Shown here: positions 1 to 8,302 of the stretch, in pieces
Numbering within the stretch: the stretch's first letter is position 1
Layout of the letters: each line of letters begins with the position of its first letter
Assembly (NCBI RefSeq): GCF_003182255.1
Contig: NZ_QGTQ01000012.1
Location: forward strand, 1-64,000
Direction of reading: 5' to 3'
DNA from: Paenibacillus cellulosilyticus
GTDB taxonomy: Bacteria > Bacillota > Bacilli > Paenibacillales > Paenibacillaceae
DNA length: 64,000 nt
The notes under the pieces: model-generated
Told to the model about the DNA's origin: nothing
The model's database searches: none
The model's input: the letters and a program-made list of their open reading frames with translations, nothing else
Position numbers and translations under genes: made by a program

Positions 1-19
1 ATGGTATATTGGATGTACA

Positions 20-83
20 AAAGAAACAGCTCCTTTGGAATGGTTGGTGGTACTTCCATTTTACCAAAAGGCTGTTTCTTTTT
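20..83. terminator. Long hairpin, probable intrinsic terminator
   Basis: The arm AAAGAAACAGC (20-30) pairs exactly with GCTGTTTCTTT (71-81), and inner segments CCTTTGG/CCAAAAGG and AATGG/CCATT extend the stem. The right arm ends in a T-rich run (76-83). It probably ends a transcript entering from the left edge. The matching A-rich left arm means it could also act on the minus strand. Confidence 0.7.
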
Positions 84-271
84 GTTTGTCTAAAACCAAA
101 ATACTGCTAGCAGCGGAGCAGACGAATGATTCTGAAGAAGCGTCAGCGGTCGCCTTTGTCAACGGATTGCTGCCTAGTCACGATCTTACCCATTCAGAGC
201 AATCCGGTGACAACAGCGATCGTAAGAACATTCGCTCTGCGCAGCTGCTCTTGCAGTTCATTGAAACACAA
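84..271. other. Gene-free stretch at the left edge
   Basis: This stretch between two hairpins has open frames on both strands, but none has a ribosome site or a recognisable protein. I assign no gene. Confidence 0.4.
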
Positions 272-310
272 GGGGCCGTCCCAAAGTCTAATGACTTTTG
301 GGACAGCCCC
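272..310 (-). terminator. Hairpin after the minus-strand regulator gene
   Basis: GGGGC-GTCCCAAA (from 272) pairs with TTTGGGAC-GCCCC (to 310), giving a stem of about 14 bp. It lies 37 bp beyond the stop codon of the minus-strand gene at 347. Read on the minus strand it is followed by a T-rich but interrupted run, so it is a moderate candidate for that gene's terminator. Confidence 0.6.
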
Positions 311-346
311 GTTTCGTTTGTGGAAAGAGAAACAGAGAAGCCTCTG

Positions 347-1492
347 CTATTGACCTACATTGACTTGAATCGTCAGCGTAGGATTCGCAGCCTGCAATGC
401 AGCAGCATGTTGCGAAACAACGGCCGGATCGAATGTCGAGCGGAACAGCTCGGCGATAGGGCGGAAGGTGAGACTTGTTCCGGTTTCATCGGTCGTACCG
501 ATCGTTAGCAGTCCTGTCTGCGGAATCCCGTATCGATAGTCTTGACGGTACACACGATTTTCTCTGCGAATTTCAAGCGACAACAATTCGGAGAACGCAT
601 TAACGCTTGGAATGTCGATGCCTGATTCCGCTCCTGGTGCGGTGTGAGAAGCGCTTGGTCGAAGCCGATCTGCGCTCATATCCGTCATAACCGTCTGCGC
701 GATCGATTTGCCAGAAGAGGCATACTCGCGAACGGGAATCCCGCGTCCATTGTCGGACACCGTGACAGTGCCATCCTTTTGAAGGAAGACGTCGATTCTG
801 GAACAATAACCGGCTTTATGCTCCATTACTGCGTTTTCCATGACCGCATATAGCAATTGATGCGGGTCGTAGTTTTCTTCTGATTTATTGAAATATTGTG
901 ATGCTTCTGAGCGAAGCTCCGTCATCGCAAGGTAGTCGCTCGTATCCAGAAGATCAGATGCTGCAGCGAGCAGCAGCAGCAGTGGAAGCTTGCGGTGTGC
1001 AGGGACGAAATAAGCGCCGCCGCGTTCATCCTGCTGGAGCAGATCAGCGCCGGTTAATGCTTTGGTGTGATGATACAGCTGCCCGGTCGTACCCATTTGG
1101 AGAAGCTCGACGAGCTCAGGTCCGCTCATTGGCTTAGCCAGCACAGCTTTCATAATGTCGAGCCGCTGCTTATGACCAAGTGCCCCGATGATTTTGGCAG
1201 ATTTGTCGGAATCAAGATCAAGCAGCTGACCGATGCTGCGGCGCTGAGGCGTCCACACAGTCGTTCCTTCGGTTGATGCGTAACGGCCGGCGTAGTGAAG
1301 TTCGCTTTCTTGGCTGTTGTGTTGCTGTTGAGAATGGGATAATTGCTCGACTGTATACGTGTGTGGAGCTGATCTGTTCTCTATCTGGGGCATGCTGCGT
1401 GAATCGTGCAGGCTTAACACAAGTTGTTTGAGCTCGCGAAGCTCATTGTGCAGCTGGTCTAGCTCCTGCTCGATATTGCGTGGTTGACTCAT
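347..1492 (-). CDS. ArsR-like HTH regulator fused to a degenerate GyrB-type ATPase domain
   Basis: 381 residues. The N-terminus (about 1-35) is a heptad-like helix. Residues about 90-170 read as an ArsR-type winged helix (ALGHKQRLDIMKAVL, then LVELL and GQLYHHTKAL). The C-terminal 190 residues match the GyrB/ParE N-terminal ATPase by eye: AGYC, then DGTVTVSDNGRGIPV, VNAFSELL and TDETGTSLTF. The GyrB catalytic glutamate position (YEIVDN) reads YAVMEN here, and the GLHGVG lid is not recognisable. The metal-binding Asn and the DNGRG motif remain, so binding without hydrolysis is possible. There is no transducer, TOPRIM or DNA-cleavage domain. I chose ATG 1492 because GAGGTG lies 7 bp upstream; a longer frame to 1558 has no such site. 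Probably a ligand-sensing repressor; the ligand is unknown. Confidence 0.8.
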   Translation of the reverse strand: MSQPRNIEQELDQLHNELRELKQLVLSLHDSRSMPQIENRSAPHTYTVEQLSHSQQQHNSQESELHYAGRYASTEGTTVWTPQRRSIGQLLDLDSDKSAKIIGALGHKQRLDIMKAVLAKPMSGPELVELLQMGTTGQLYHHTKALTGADLLQQDERGGAYFVPAHRKLPLLLLLAAASDLLDTSDYLAMTELRSEASQYFNKSEENYDPHQLLYAVMENAVMEHKAGYCSRIDVFLQKDGTVTVSDNGRGIPVREYASSGKSIAQTVMTDMSADRLRPSASHTAPGAESGIDIPSVNAFSELLSLEIRRENRVYRQDYRYGIPQTGLLTIGTTDETGTSLTFRPIAELFRSTFDPAVVSQHAAALQAANPTLTIQVNVGQ

Positions 1493-1515
1493 TTTTGAAC
1501 ACCTCATTTTATTGT

Positions 1516-1533
1516 AATACGTAATTACGTATT
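1516..1533. promoter_or_regulatory. Perfect 18-bp palindrome, candidate operator
   Basis: AATACGTAATTACGTATT is a perfect inverted repeat, and TGTA/TACA extend it on both sides almost symmetrically. It lies 24 bp upstream of the regulator's start codon. This is the usual place for an autoregulatory operator of a dimeric winged-helix repressor. Binding by the 347-1492 product is inference. Confidence 0.55.
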
Positions 1534-1559
1534 TACATAATAACATAGAGATCGTCACT

Positions 1560-1808
1560 TGTAAATTATAGCTAGGATCCTCGAATTACCAGCCGCTTCA
1601 ATTTTCTAGCATCCACGCGAGAATTGTCCGCTATCCCGTTCAGCGTTATTAGGGGCTAAGAACGTTCAGTTTGTATTCTGATGTCAGCTATTCGAATTAC
1701 AGTGACTTTTGTGATGATGAAGTGATCACCCGCCCGATGCACCTCCGCATCTGCCCATGCATAGGTTGGAGTACATTCTATTGCAACGAATTGGCGGAGG
1801 GATTTGGG
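1560..1808. other. Leader of the ABC transporter operon, no element identified
   Basis: About 250 bp separate the palindrome region from the binding-protein gene. I looked for a TPP riboswitch, given the THI5-like binding protein, and for an S-box, and found neither conserved core. Only short stems such as GTGAT/ATCAC are visible. Confidence 0.4.
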
Positions 1809-2825
1809 ATGAAGGTGAAATTTAGGAGAAGCTGGCTGTCCGCTGCGCTTGCCGTCGTCATGGCAGTGGCGCTGCTCGCAGCATGCGGCAAGTCGGATAG
1901 CAAGCTGACGAAGGTAACGATCGGCGAAGTCACGCGTTCGTTGTTCTATGCACCGGAGTATGTAGCGATTGCTAACGGTTATTTTGAAGATGAAGGCATC
2001 GACATTGAACTGACGACGACGCCTGGCGGCGACAAAACGATGACTGCGCTGCTGTCCGGTACGATTGATGTCGCACTCGTCGGATCGGAAACATCCATTT
2101 ATGTGTATCAGCAAGGCTCGGATGATCCGGTCATTAACTTCGCACAGCTGACGCAGACAGACGGTACTTTCCTCGTCGCACGTAAGCAGATCGACAACTT
2201 CGACTGGCAATCGCTCAAAGGTGTAGACTTCCTTGGTCAAAGAAAAGGCGGCATGCCGCAAATGGCAGGCGAATTCACGCTTAAGAAGCATGGCATTGAT
2301 CCACAAAAAGATCTGAACCTGATTCAGAACGTCGATTTCGCTAACATCCCAGCAGCATTCCTGTCGGGTACAGGCGAATATGTACAGCTGTTCGAGCCGC
2401 AAGCATCGATCGTTGAGCAACAGGGTAAAGGTTTCGTCGTTGCTTCGTTTGGTGTCGAGAGCGGCCACCTGCCGTACACGGTGTTCATGACGAAGTCCAG
2501 CTACATCAACAAGCATAAAGATGTTGTACAAAAGTTTACGAACGCCATTCATCGTGCGCAGTTGTGGGTAGCGGAGCATTCTGCTGAAGAAATTGCCGAT
2601 GTTGTGCTGCCCTACTTCCAGAACACGGATCGTGCGATTGCGATCAGCTCGATCGACCGTTACAAACAGCAGGGCTCCTATGCGTCCGATCCAATCGTAG
2701 ATGAGGCGGAATGGAACAATCTGCAAGATGTCATGACATCTGCTGGGGAACTGAAGGAACGTGCGCCGTACGATAAACTCGTAACGACGACGTTCGCAGA
2801 TGAAGCAATTAAATCGGTGAAATAG
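1809..2825 (+). CDS. ABC transporter substrate-binding lipoprotein (SsuA/THI5-like, YtlA type)
   Basis: 338 residues. A basic N-terminus (MKVKFRRSW), a hydrophobic stretch and the lipobox LLAAC at about residue 23 mark an exported lipoprotein. The body fits the NMT1/THI5/SsuA class: FYAPEYVAIANGYFEDEGIDIEL near the start, then GDKTMTALLSGTIDVALVG. Family members bind nitrate, sulfonates, taurine or pyrimidine precursors; nothing here fixes the substrate. The start at 1809 is set by GGAGGG about 8 bp upstream, although the frame stays open back to 1671. The ATPase and permease genes follow, giving a complete importer. It resembles B. subtilis ytlA of the ytlABCD group. Confidence 0.88.
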   Translation: MKVKFRRSWLSAALAVVMAVALLAACGKSDSKLTKVTIGEVTRSLFYAPEYVAIANGYFEDEGIDIELTTTPGGDKTMTALLSGTIDVALVGSETSIYVYQQGSDDPVINFAQLTQTDGTFLVARKQIDNFDWQSLKGVDFLGQRKGGMPQMAGEFTLKKHGIDPQKDLNLIQNVDFANIPAAFLSGTGEYVQLFEPQASIVEQQGKGFVVASFGVESGHLPYTVFMTKSSYINKHKDVVQKFTNAIHRAQLWVAEHSAEEIADVVLPYFQNTDRAIAISSIDRYKQQGSYASDPIVDEAEWNNLQDVMTSAGELKERAPYDKLVTTTFADEAIKSVK

Positions 2826-2845
2826 GAAACGAGGGGGCGGCGGGG

Positions 2846-3662
<817 letters not shown>

Positions 3663-3679
<17 letters not shown>

Positions 3680-4508
3680 TGCATGGTCTCAAGAGACGAA
3701 TTCGGAATGGCTGGCAGCGCTGTTTGTCAAACATAAATCCCGTTCAAGACGGCGGACAGTCGCGGTCATGCTTGTCAGAGCGGTTATCCTTGTGTTGTTT
3801 ATTGGCTTGTGGGAAGTAGCAGGACGGAATAAATGGATCGATCCGCTGTTGTTCAGTTTCCCATCACGGATAGGCAACTTGCTGCTCGATATGATACGAG
3901 ATGGTTCCATATGGCCGCACGTTGGTATGACGGTTGGGGAGACTGTAGTAGGCTTTGTACTCGGTACGTTGATTGGAACGCTCATTGCTGCGCTGCTTTG
4001 GTGGTTTCCTTTTGTCTCCCGTGTGCTGGATCCGTACCTTGTTGTATTGAATAGTATGCCGAAAGTCGCGCTAGGCCCGATTTTTATCGTGGCGCTAGGC
4101 CCTGGATTTACGTCGATCGTAGTAACGACGCTGTCGGTGACCGTCATTATTACGACGCTTAATATATATAACCAGTTTCGAGAGGTGGAGGAGGGGCTGG
4201 TGAAGGTCGTTCGGCTGTTTGGCGCTTCGCGTCTGCAGACGTTCTGGTACGTCATCATCCCTGCATCCTTCCCGGTTATCATCTCAACGCTCAAGGTCAA
4301 TGTTGGTTTATCTTGGGTTGGCGTTATGGTTGGCGAGTTTCTCGTTGCAAAGCTAGGTCTCGGTTACCTCATTATCTACGGCTTCCAAGTGTTTAACTTT
4401 ACGCTTGTGCTCGCAAGTCTTGTGATCATCGCAATCGTTGCTACGGTAATGTATCAGCTTGTTACGTTACTGGAGCGCAGGTTGACGGGCGGCAGGCGAG
4501 AGCGGTAG
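3663..4508 (+). CDS. ABC transporter permease (SsuC/TauC-like)
   Basis: 281 residues with about six hydrophobic segments. The inner-membrane permease loop signature is in LVKVVRLFGASRLQTFWYVIIPASFP (about residues 185-210), which contacts the ATPase. I place the start at ATG 3663 (MTRKSNAW), preceded by AAAGGA at about 9 bp. An in-frame ATG at 3636 would add nine residues and overlap the ATPase gene further. It completes the three-gene importer. Confidence 0.88.
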
Positions 4509-4538
4509 GATAGGAGGAAAATAGAGGGTGGAGTGGCA

Positions 4539-5498
4539 ATGGGAATTCGTGTCGTGAAGACAGCGCTGGCCACATTGGCTGCGATTTATACAGCTGCATA
4601 TTTAGGACTCAGCCCGCCTCTATCGGCGGGCATTCTTGCGATCTTAGGTGTTGAAGTGACCCGCATGCGCGGCGTGCAGATGCCGCTTGTGCGGTTCGTA
4701 GCTTCAGTCCTCGGCCTGTTCTTGGCTTCCATCTTATTTGAGACGCTAGGGTTTCATATTTGGGTAGTGGCATTGTTCATTATGCTGACGTTTCCCATAT
4801 TGTCGCGTTTTCATCTGAAGGACGGTATCGTTACGTCGTCGGTAATCGTCTTTCATGTTTTTGGTAATGGAGAAGTAACAACGGATCTGATCGGCAACGA
4901 AATCATGCTCCTGATAACTGGCCTTGGCTGGGCGACGGTGATCAATCTCATCTATATGCCGACTGAAGAGAAGCGGCTGCTGCGATTGCGGTCTGATACG
5001 GAGCAGGCATTCGCAGGTATTTTCATCAATATGGCGAAGACGCTTCGAGAGCCTTCTCACCTATGGGACGGGCAGGAGCTGCTGGATGCGCATCAAGCAA
5101 TCAGCATTGGAGCAACTCGCGCTACGGTCGGACGGGAGAACCGGTTCGGACGTGGGGAGCAGTACTGGGAAGTGTATTACCGTATGCGTAAGGATCAGCT
5201 GGATTCGATCCAGCATATGCTTGTCCTGCTTGCTTTCGTCTATGAAACGGTACCGCAAGGAGAGCATATCGCTGAAGTGCTTGAAGGGCTCGTGGATGAC
5301 GTCAAGAGTGACGTATACGTAGGAGAGGCTGAGCGTCGCCTGACACGGCTGAGAGAGGATTTTCGTGCGATGGAGCTGCCGAAGACGCGCCAGGAGTTCG
5401 AGGTGCGCGCCTCGCTGCTAGAGCTGTGCCGTGAACTGGATCGATTTCTGATTACAGCGAAACAAATGAAGAAGAAACGTGAAGTACAACCTGCGTAA
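4539..5498 (+). CDS. Aromatic acid exporter (ArAE/FUSC-like) family membrane protein
   Basis: 319 residues. The N-terminal 145 residues hold four or five membrane segments beginning RVVKTALATLAAIYTAAYLGLSPPLSAGILAIL, typical of the ArAE_1 family of Bacilli. The C-terminal half is a soluble alpha-helical domain matching the family's C-terminal region, with LEGLVDDVKSDVYVGEAERRLTRLREDFRAMELP. Family members are thought to export aromatic acids; no substrate is shown here. It follows the ABC permease by 30 bp and is probably in the same operon. The start may instead be GTG 4533; both are near GGAGG/GGGTGG sequences. Confidence 0.8.
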   Translation: MGIRVVKTALATLAAIYTAAYLGLSPPLSAGILAILGVEVTRMRGVQMPLVRFVASVLGLFLASILFETLGFHIWVVALFIMLTFPILSRFHLKDGIVTSSVIVFHVFGNGEVTTDLIGNEIMLLITGLGWATVINLIYMPTEEKRLLRLRSDTEQAFAGIFINMAKTLREPSHLWDGQELLDAHQAISIGATRATVGRENRFGRGEQYWEVYYRMRKDQLDSIQHMLVLLAFVYETVPQGEHIAEVLEGLVDDVKSDVYVGEAERRLTRLREDFRAMELPKTRQEFEVRASLLELCRELDRFLITAKQMKKKREVQPA

Positions 5499-5652
5499 TC
5501 ATAGTCCATCAAGGCGGTGCATATAGTGTTACCAAGCAAGGCACGAGATTTCAATTAATCTCTAAATGCCAGCAGGTAATTGCTAGGCGCAGGTGCCGTG
5601 AAATTAAATGGGTGAAGTCACGCTCGTTTAATCAACAAAAGCCTATGTCCTG
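5499..5652. other. Upstream region of cotE
   Basis: I see no gene here and no clear terminator after the membrane-protein gene. The sporulation promoter lies at its right end. Confidence 0.35.
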
Positions 5653-5660
5653 CATACACT
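5653..5660 (+). promoter_or_regulatory. Mother-cell sporulation promoter -10 (sigma-E/sigma-K type)
   Basis: CATACACT matches the -10 consensus of sigma-E (CATACAnT) and is close to that of sigma-K (CATAnnnTA). AACA at 5634-5637 could be the short sigma-K -35, with spacing one base short; no good sigma-E -35 is seen. B. subtilis cotE is known to use both factors, which supports the reading. It lies 36 bp before the start codon. Confidence 0.5.
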
Positions 5661-5695
5661 TTAAGTGAATGATTGTATGGAGGAGGTTATAATCG

Positions 5696-6259
5696 ATGGC
5701 ACTTGCAGATAAACAGCTTCAATACAGAGAGATTATTACGAAAGCTGTCTGCGGCAAAGGTCGTAAGTTTTCCACCGTATCCCATACCGTGACTCCGCCT
5801 CATAACCCCACGAGCATACTCGGCGCGTGGATTATCAACCACCAATATGAAGCGGTTCGATCGGGCGACGGTATCGAGGTCATTGGTACTTACGATATTA
5901 ACATCTGGTATTCTTACAGCAAAAACTCGCAAACTGAGGTTGCGAAAGAAACGGTCTCCTATGTTGAGAACATCCCGCTTTCTTATGTAGACCCGAAGCA
6001 TCGTTCAACGACAGAGGAAGTGTCGGCAGATGCAACGCAAGAACCGAACTGCATCGAGGCGAATATTTCGTCGAGCGGTTCGAGCGTAATCATTCGGGTT
6101 GAACGCGAATTTGCCGTAGAGATGATCGCCGAGACGAAAGTTACGGTAGCCTGCATCCCAGGCAGCATCGACGATTACGGTAAAGATCTGGAGTATTCGC
6201 TCGGCGATGACGGCGACTTCGAAGATCTTGATCCGGATTTGCTCGATGATGAAGTGTAA
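5696..6259 (+). CDS. cotE: Outer spore coat morphogenetic protein CotE
   Basis: 187 residues, close to B. subtilis CotE (181). Characteristic stretches are YREIITKAVCGKGRKF, SILGAWIINHQYEA, YDINIWYSYSKNSQTEVAKETVSYVE, QEPNCIEANIS and VEREFAVEMIAETKV. The C-terminal 25 residues are very acidic (DDGDFEDLDPDLLDDEV), as in the family. CotE is made in the mother cell and is needed to assemble the outer coat around the forespore. The start is fixed by GGAGGAGG 9 bp upstream. In B. subtilis cotE directly precedes mutS-mutL; here an amidoligase-like gene and an endonuclease module lie between. Confidence 0.96.
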   Translation: MALADKQLQYREIITKAVCGKGRKFSTVSHTVTPPHNPTSILGAWIINHQYEAVRSGDGIEVIGTYDINIWYSYSKNSQTEVAKETVSYVENIPLSYVDPKHRSTTEEVSADATQEPNCIEANISSSGSSVIIRVEREFAVEMIAETKVTVACIPGSIDDYGKDLEYSLGDDGDFEDLDPDLLDDEV

Positions 6260-6312
6260 GCTGTCTTCACGGGACAGTTTACATTAGGATATGCGCCGAT
6301 TGCGGCGATTAC

Positions 6313-6340
6313 GAGGGCGCCAGCCCTCTTTTTGTTTTTT
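6313..6340 (+). terminator. Intrinsic terminator after cotE
   Basis: GAGGGC and GCCCTC form a tight stem with a 4-base loop, followed by TTTTTGTTTTTT. It separates cotE from the next gene, although that gene follows only 30 bp later. Confidence 0.85.
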
Positions 6341-6369
6341 GGGCAGCAAATAAGAAGGAGGCGCAGCCG

Positions 6370-7869
6370 ATGACGACAGAGGAGCAGCGTTCAGCTTGTG
6401 TACGATTGTGGGATGAACGTGAGCATCCAATGGCGCCAATCCGACTGAATGCAAATGACGCGCTTATCGCCGTCAGTGGCTCGCCGCGGATACATCGTAT
6501 GGTTGATGGAAGTGGGGATAGATCGAAGGGGGTAAGGGTGAGTAATGCACCCTGGATGCTGCTCGCTCCAGGCGCTGGTGACGCGCTGACGGATCAAGCC
6601 GCAATTACGCGCCGCTGGTCACGCGCAGGGCTTCTTCGACATGCTCCTTCATCCGGCCCGAGGGCAGCAGATAAGGATGTTATCGTTCATGAAGCGCTGC
6701 GAGATGGCTGGCGTGTGTATATGGTATCGGTGTTTCATCTCGAGGTCATTGCGATACAGCGCTGTCGATCGACTGATAAGGGGATTGCTGGTGTGGCAGC
6801 TGCGGATCAGACAGCTCCATTCCGTGATTTGACGGGACCTGAACTGGCGAAGCAGCTGGCATCGGATCCTTCACTTCGGCGAGTCGCTCGGGTTGCAGTT
6901 AGAGCATTATACTCGATTGGACTAGATCTTGGAGTTGGAATCATCGCGATCGATGGGGATGGAAGAACGGCTGCGCTTGCTATAAAGCAAGTTCCGATGT
7001 TCCGCGAAGACGATGAGTCGTCGCCGTGGTCAGCGGCGTTCGAGCGATTTCAGATGATGTATAGGGAGGCGATGACGGGCTGTGATTCCCGCCAACGTAT
7101 TCTTATTGGTGCTGACCCTGAATTCATCCTCCTTAAACAAAATGGCCGTCTAGCATCCGCTGATCGCTATTTTGGCATTGGAGGCGGTGCAGGCGCAGAT
7201 GCACTTCTTGTCGGCCAGCGACTTGTATATCCCGTCGGTGAGCTTCGCCCGGATCCCGCATCAACGCCGGATGAGTTAGCTGTAAATGTACGCCGACAGC
7301 TGATACGTGCAGATGCAAAGGCTGGTGAGCATTCGCTCCGCTGGGCCGCTGGTGCGATGCCGATCGGCGGTGTTGCGCTAGGCGGCCATATTCATCTCAG
7401 CGGTGTACCGCTAACGAGCCGGCTGCTTCGCCAGCTGGACCGTTATGTGGCGCTGCCTATTGCCATGATCGAGTCCGACAGCGGTAGACGGCCGCGTTAC
7501 GGCATGATGGGCGACTTCCGACAGCAAGCTCATGGCGGGTTCGAGTACCGGACGCTGCCGAGCTGGCTCGTATCTCCTGCCGCTGCGAAGGCGGCATTCG
7601 CCCTCACGCTTCTATGCGCACATGATACATGGTCGCTCCCAACTCTGCCGCTGCTGCCGGAGAAGATAGAGGAGGCGTTCTATCAGGGCGACCGTCGTAC
7701 ACTAACGAAGCAGTTGGACAGCATCGCGGCAGAGCTTGCCGCAGCTCCATCATACGCAGCGTACGCGCATTGGATCGAGCCGTTGTTCGCCGCTGCCCGC
7801 CAAGGCACCGTCTGGGACGCCACTACCGACATTCGCCGCAAGTGGCGGGTGGGGCCGTATGCGAAGTGA
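6370..7869 (+). CDS. Putative amidoligase (phiEco32-like COOH-NH2 ligase type 2) with an ATP-grasp-like N-terminal region
   Basis: 499 residues. The C-terminal half carries the type 2 COOH-NH2 ligase pattern of the glutamine-synthetase-like fold: IGADPEFILL (about residue 240), YPVGELRPDPASTPDELAVNVRRQL, GGHIHLSG and LDRYVALPIAMIE, then GFEYRTLPSWL. The N-terminal part has WRVYMVSVFHLEVIAI and YSIGLDLGVGIIAIDGDG, which read like remnants of an ATP-grasp fold as in YheC/YheD-type spore-coat-associated proteins. These ligases join a carboxyl to an amine using ATP, often modifying peptides or proteins; the substrate is unknown. Its position next to cotE suggests, but does not prove, a coat role. 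AAGGAGG lies 8 bp before the ATG. Confidence 0.72.
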   Translation: MTTEEQRSACVRLWDEREHPMAPIRLNANDALIAVSGSPRIHRMVDGSGDRSKGVRVSNAPWMLLAPGAGDALTDQAAITRRWSRAGLLRHAPSSGPRAADKDVIVHEALRDGWRVYMVSVFHLEVIAIQRCRSTDKGIAGVAAADQTAPFRDLTGPELAKQLASDPSLRRVARVAVRALYSIGLDLGVGIIAIDGDGRTAALAIKQVPMFREDDESSPWSAAFERFQMMYREAMTGCDSRQRILIGADPEFILLKQNGRLASADRYFGIGGGAGADALLVGQRLVYPVGELRPDPASTPDELAVNVRRQLIRADAKAGEHSLRWAAGAMPIGGVALGGHIHLSGVPLTSRLLRQLDRYVALPIAMIESDSGRRPRYGMMGDFRQQAHGGFEYRTLPSWLVSPAAAKAAFALTLLCAHDTWSLPTLPLLPEKIEEAFYQGDRRTLTKQLDSIAAELAAAPSYAAYAHWIEPLFAAARQGTVWDATTDIRRKWRVGPYAK

Positions 7870-7936
7870 TGCAGAGTGCTAGCCAACGGGGGAGAGATCA
7901 GAAGGTACAATCTCAACCTATGGCACCACTGCAGTT

Positions 7937-7996
7937 GAGCTTGCCACAGTACCATCATACGCGTATTGAATCGAGCCATAGTTCGCCGCTGCAAGG
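7937..7996 (+). repeat. Decayed partial duplication of the amidoligase gene's 3' end
   Basis: The stretch starting GAGCTTGCCACAG aligns with 7732-7805 inside the preceding gene (GAGCTTGCCGCAG). Both then share CCATCATACG, ATCGAGCC and GTTCGCCGCTGC, and both end in AAGG. The copy has a 9-base and a 5-base gap and no usable frame. It looks like an old local duplication left as debris. Confidence 0.7.
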
Positions 7997-8042
7997 GAAT
8001 CAATAAGGTACATTTACAGTCTCTTGCGACCATCGCAGCAGA

Positions 8043-8234
8043 TTAAGTGTTGTCTAACCATACTTATTTACTTGAAAACCTACTCGCGAATCATTTAAGT
8101 GCGGTGAAACTTCACTTAATCCCACAAAACCTACAAAATAGCTTCGTTAGAAGTGATCTAAGAGTGATATCACCACACTTAAAAGTTCTATACTCGTCAA
8201 TCTTTACGAATAAGTGCGGTTTAACCACACTTAC
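8043..8234. repeat. Palindrome array A (four imperfect palindromes)
   Basis: Four 24-25 bp inverted repeats start at 8043, 8095, 8158 and 8210, giving spacings of 52, 63 and 52 bp. The arms read TTAAGTG...CAcTTAA, for example TAAGTGcGGTT/AACCaCACTTA in the fourth. The linkers (about 27, 38 and 27 bp) show no further repeats. The array lies just beyond the 3' end of the endonuclease gene and has the same geometry as the arrays at 9173 and 43384. No U-tract follows any hairpin, so these are not ordinary terminators. Confidence 0.85.
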
Positions 8235-8258
8235 TCACCGTACAGCACTATTATAAAT

Positions 8259-8302
8259 CGTCCATTAACATGCATCATCTCGTCCATTAACATGCATCAT
8301 CG
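8259..8302. repeat. Two tandem copies of a 22-bp direct repeat
   Basis: CGTCCATTAACATGCATCAT occurs at 8259 and again at 8281, with 21 of 22 bases identical. The second copy ends directly at the stop codon of the minus-strand endonuclease gene. Confidence 0.85.

Noticed and set aside
35-508. 157-codon plus-strand open frame at the left edge
   Set aside because: It crosses two hairpins and the 3' end of the minus-strand regulator, and its product resembles nothing I know.
1560-1808. TPP riboswitch before the THI5-like transporter
   Set aside because: The CTGAGA and ACCTGATCTGG core words are absent.
8043-8234. Set of intrinsic terminators between convergent genes
   Set aside because: None of the hairpins is followed by a T-run, and the same array also lies between divergent genes at 9173.
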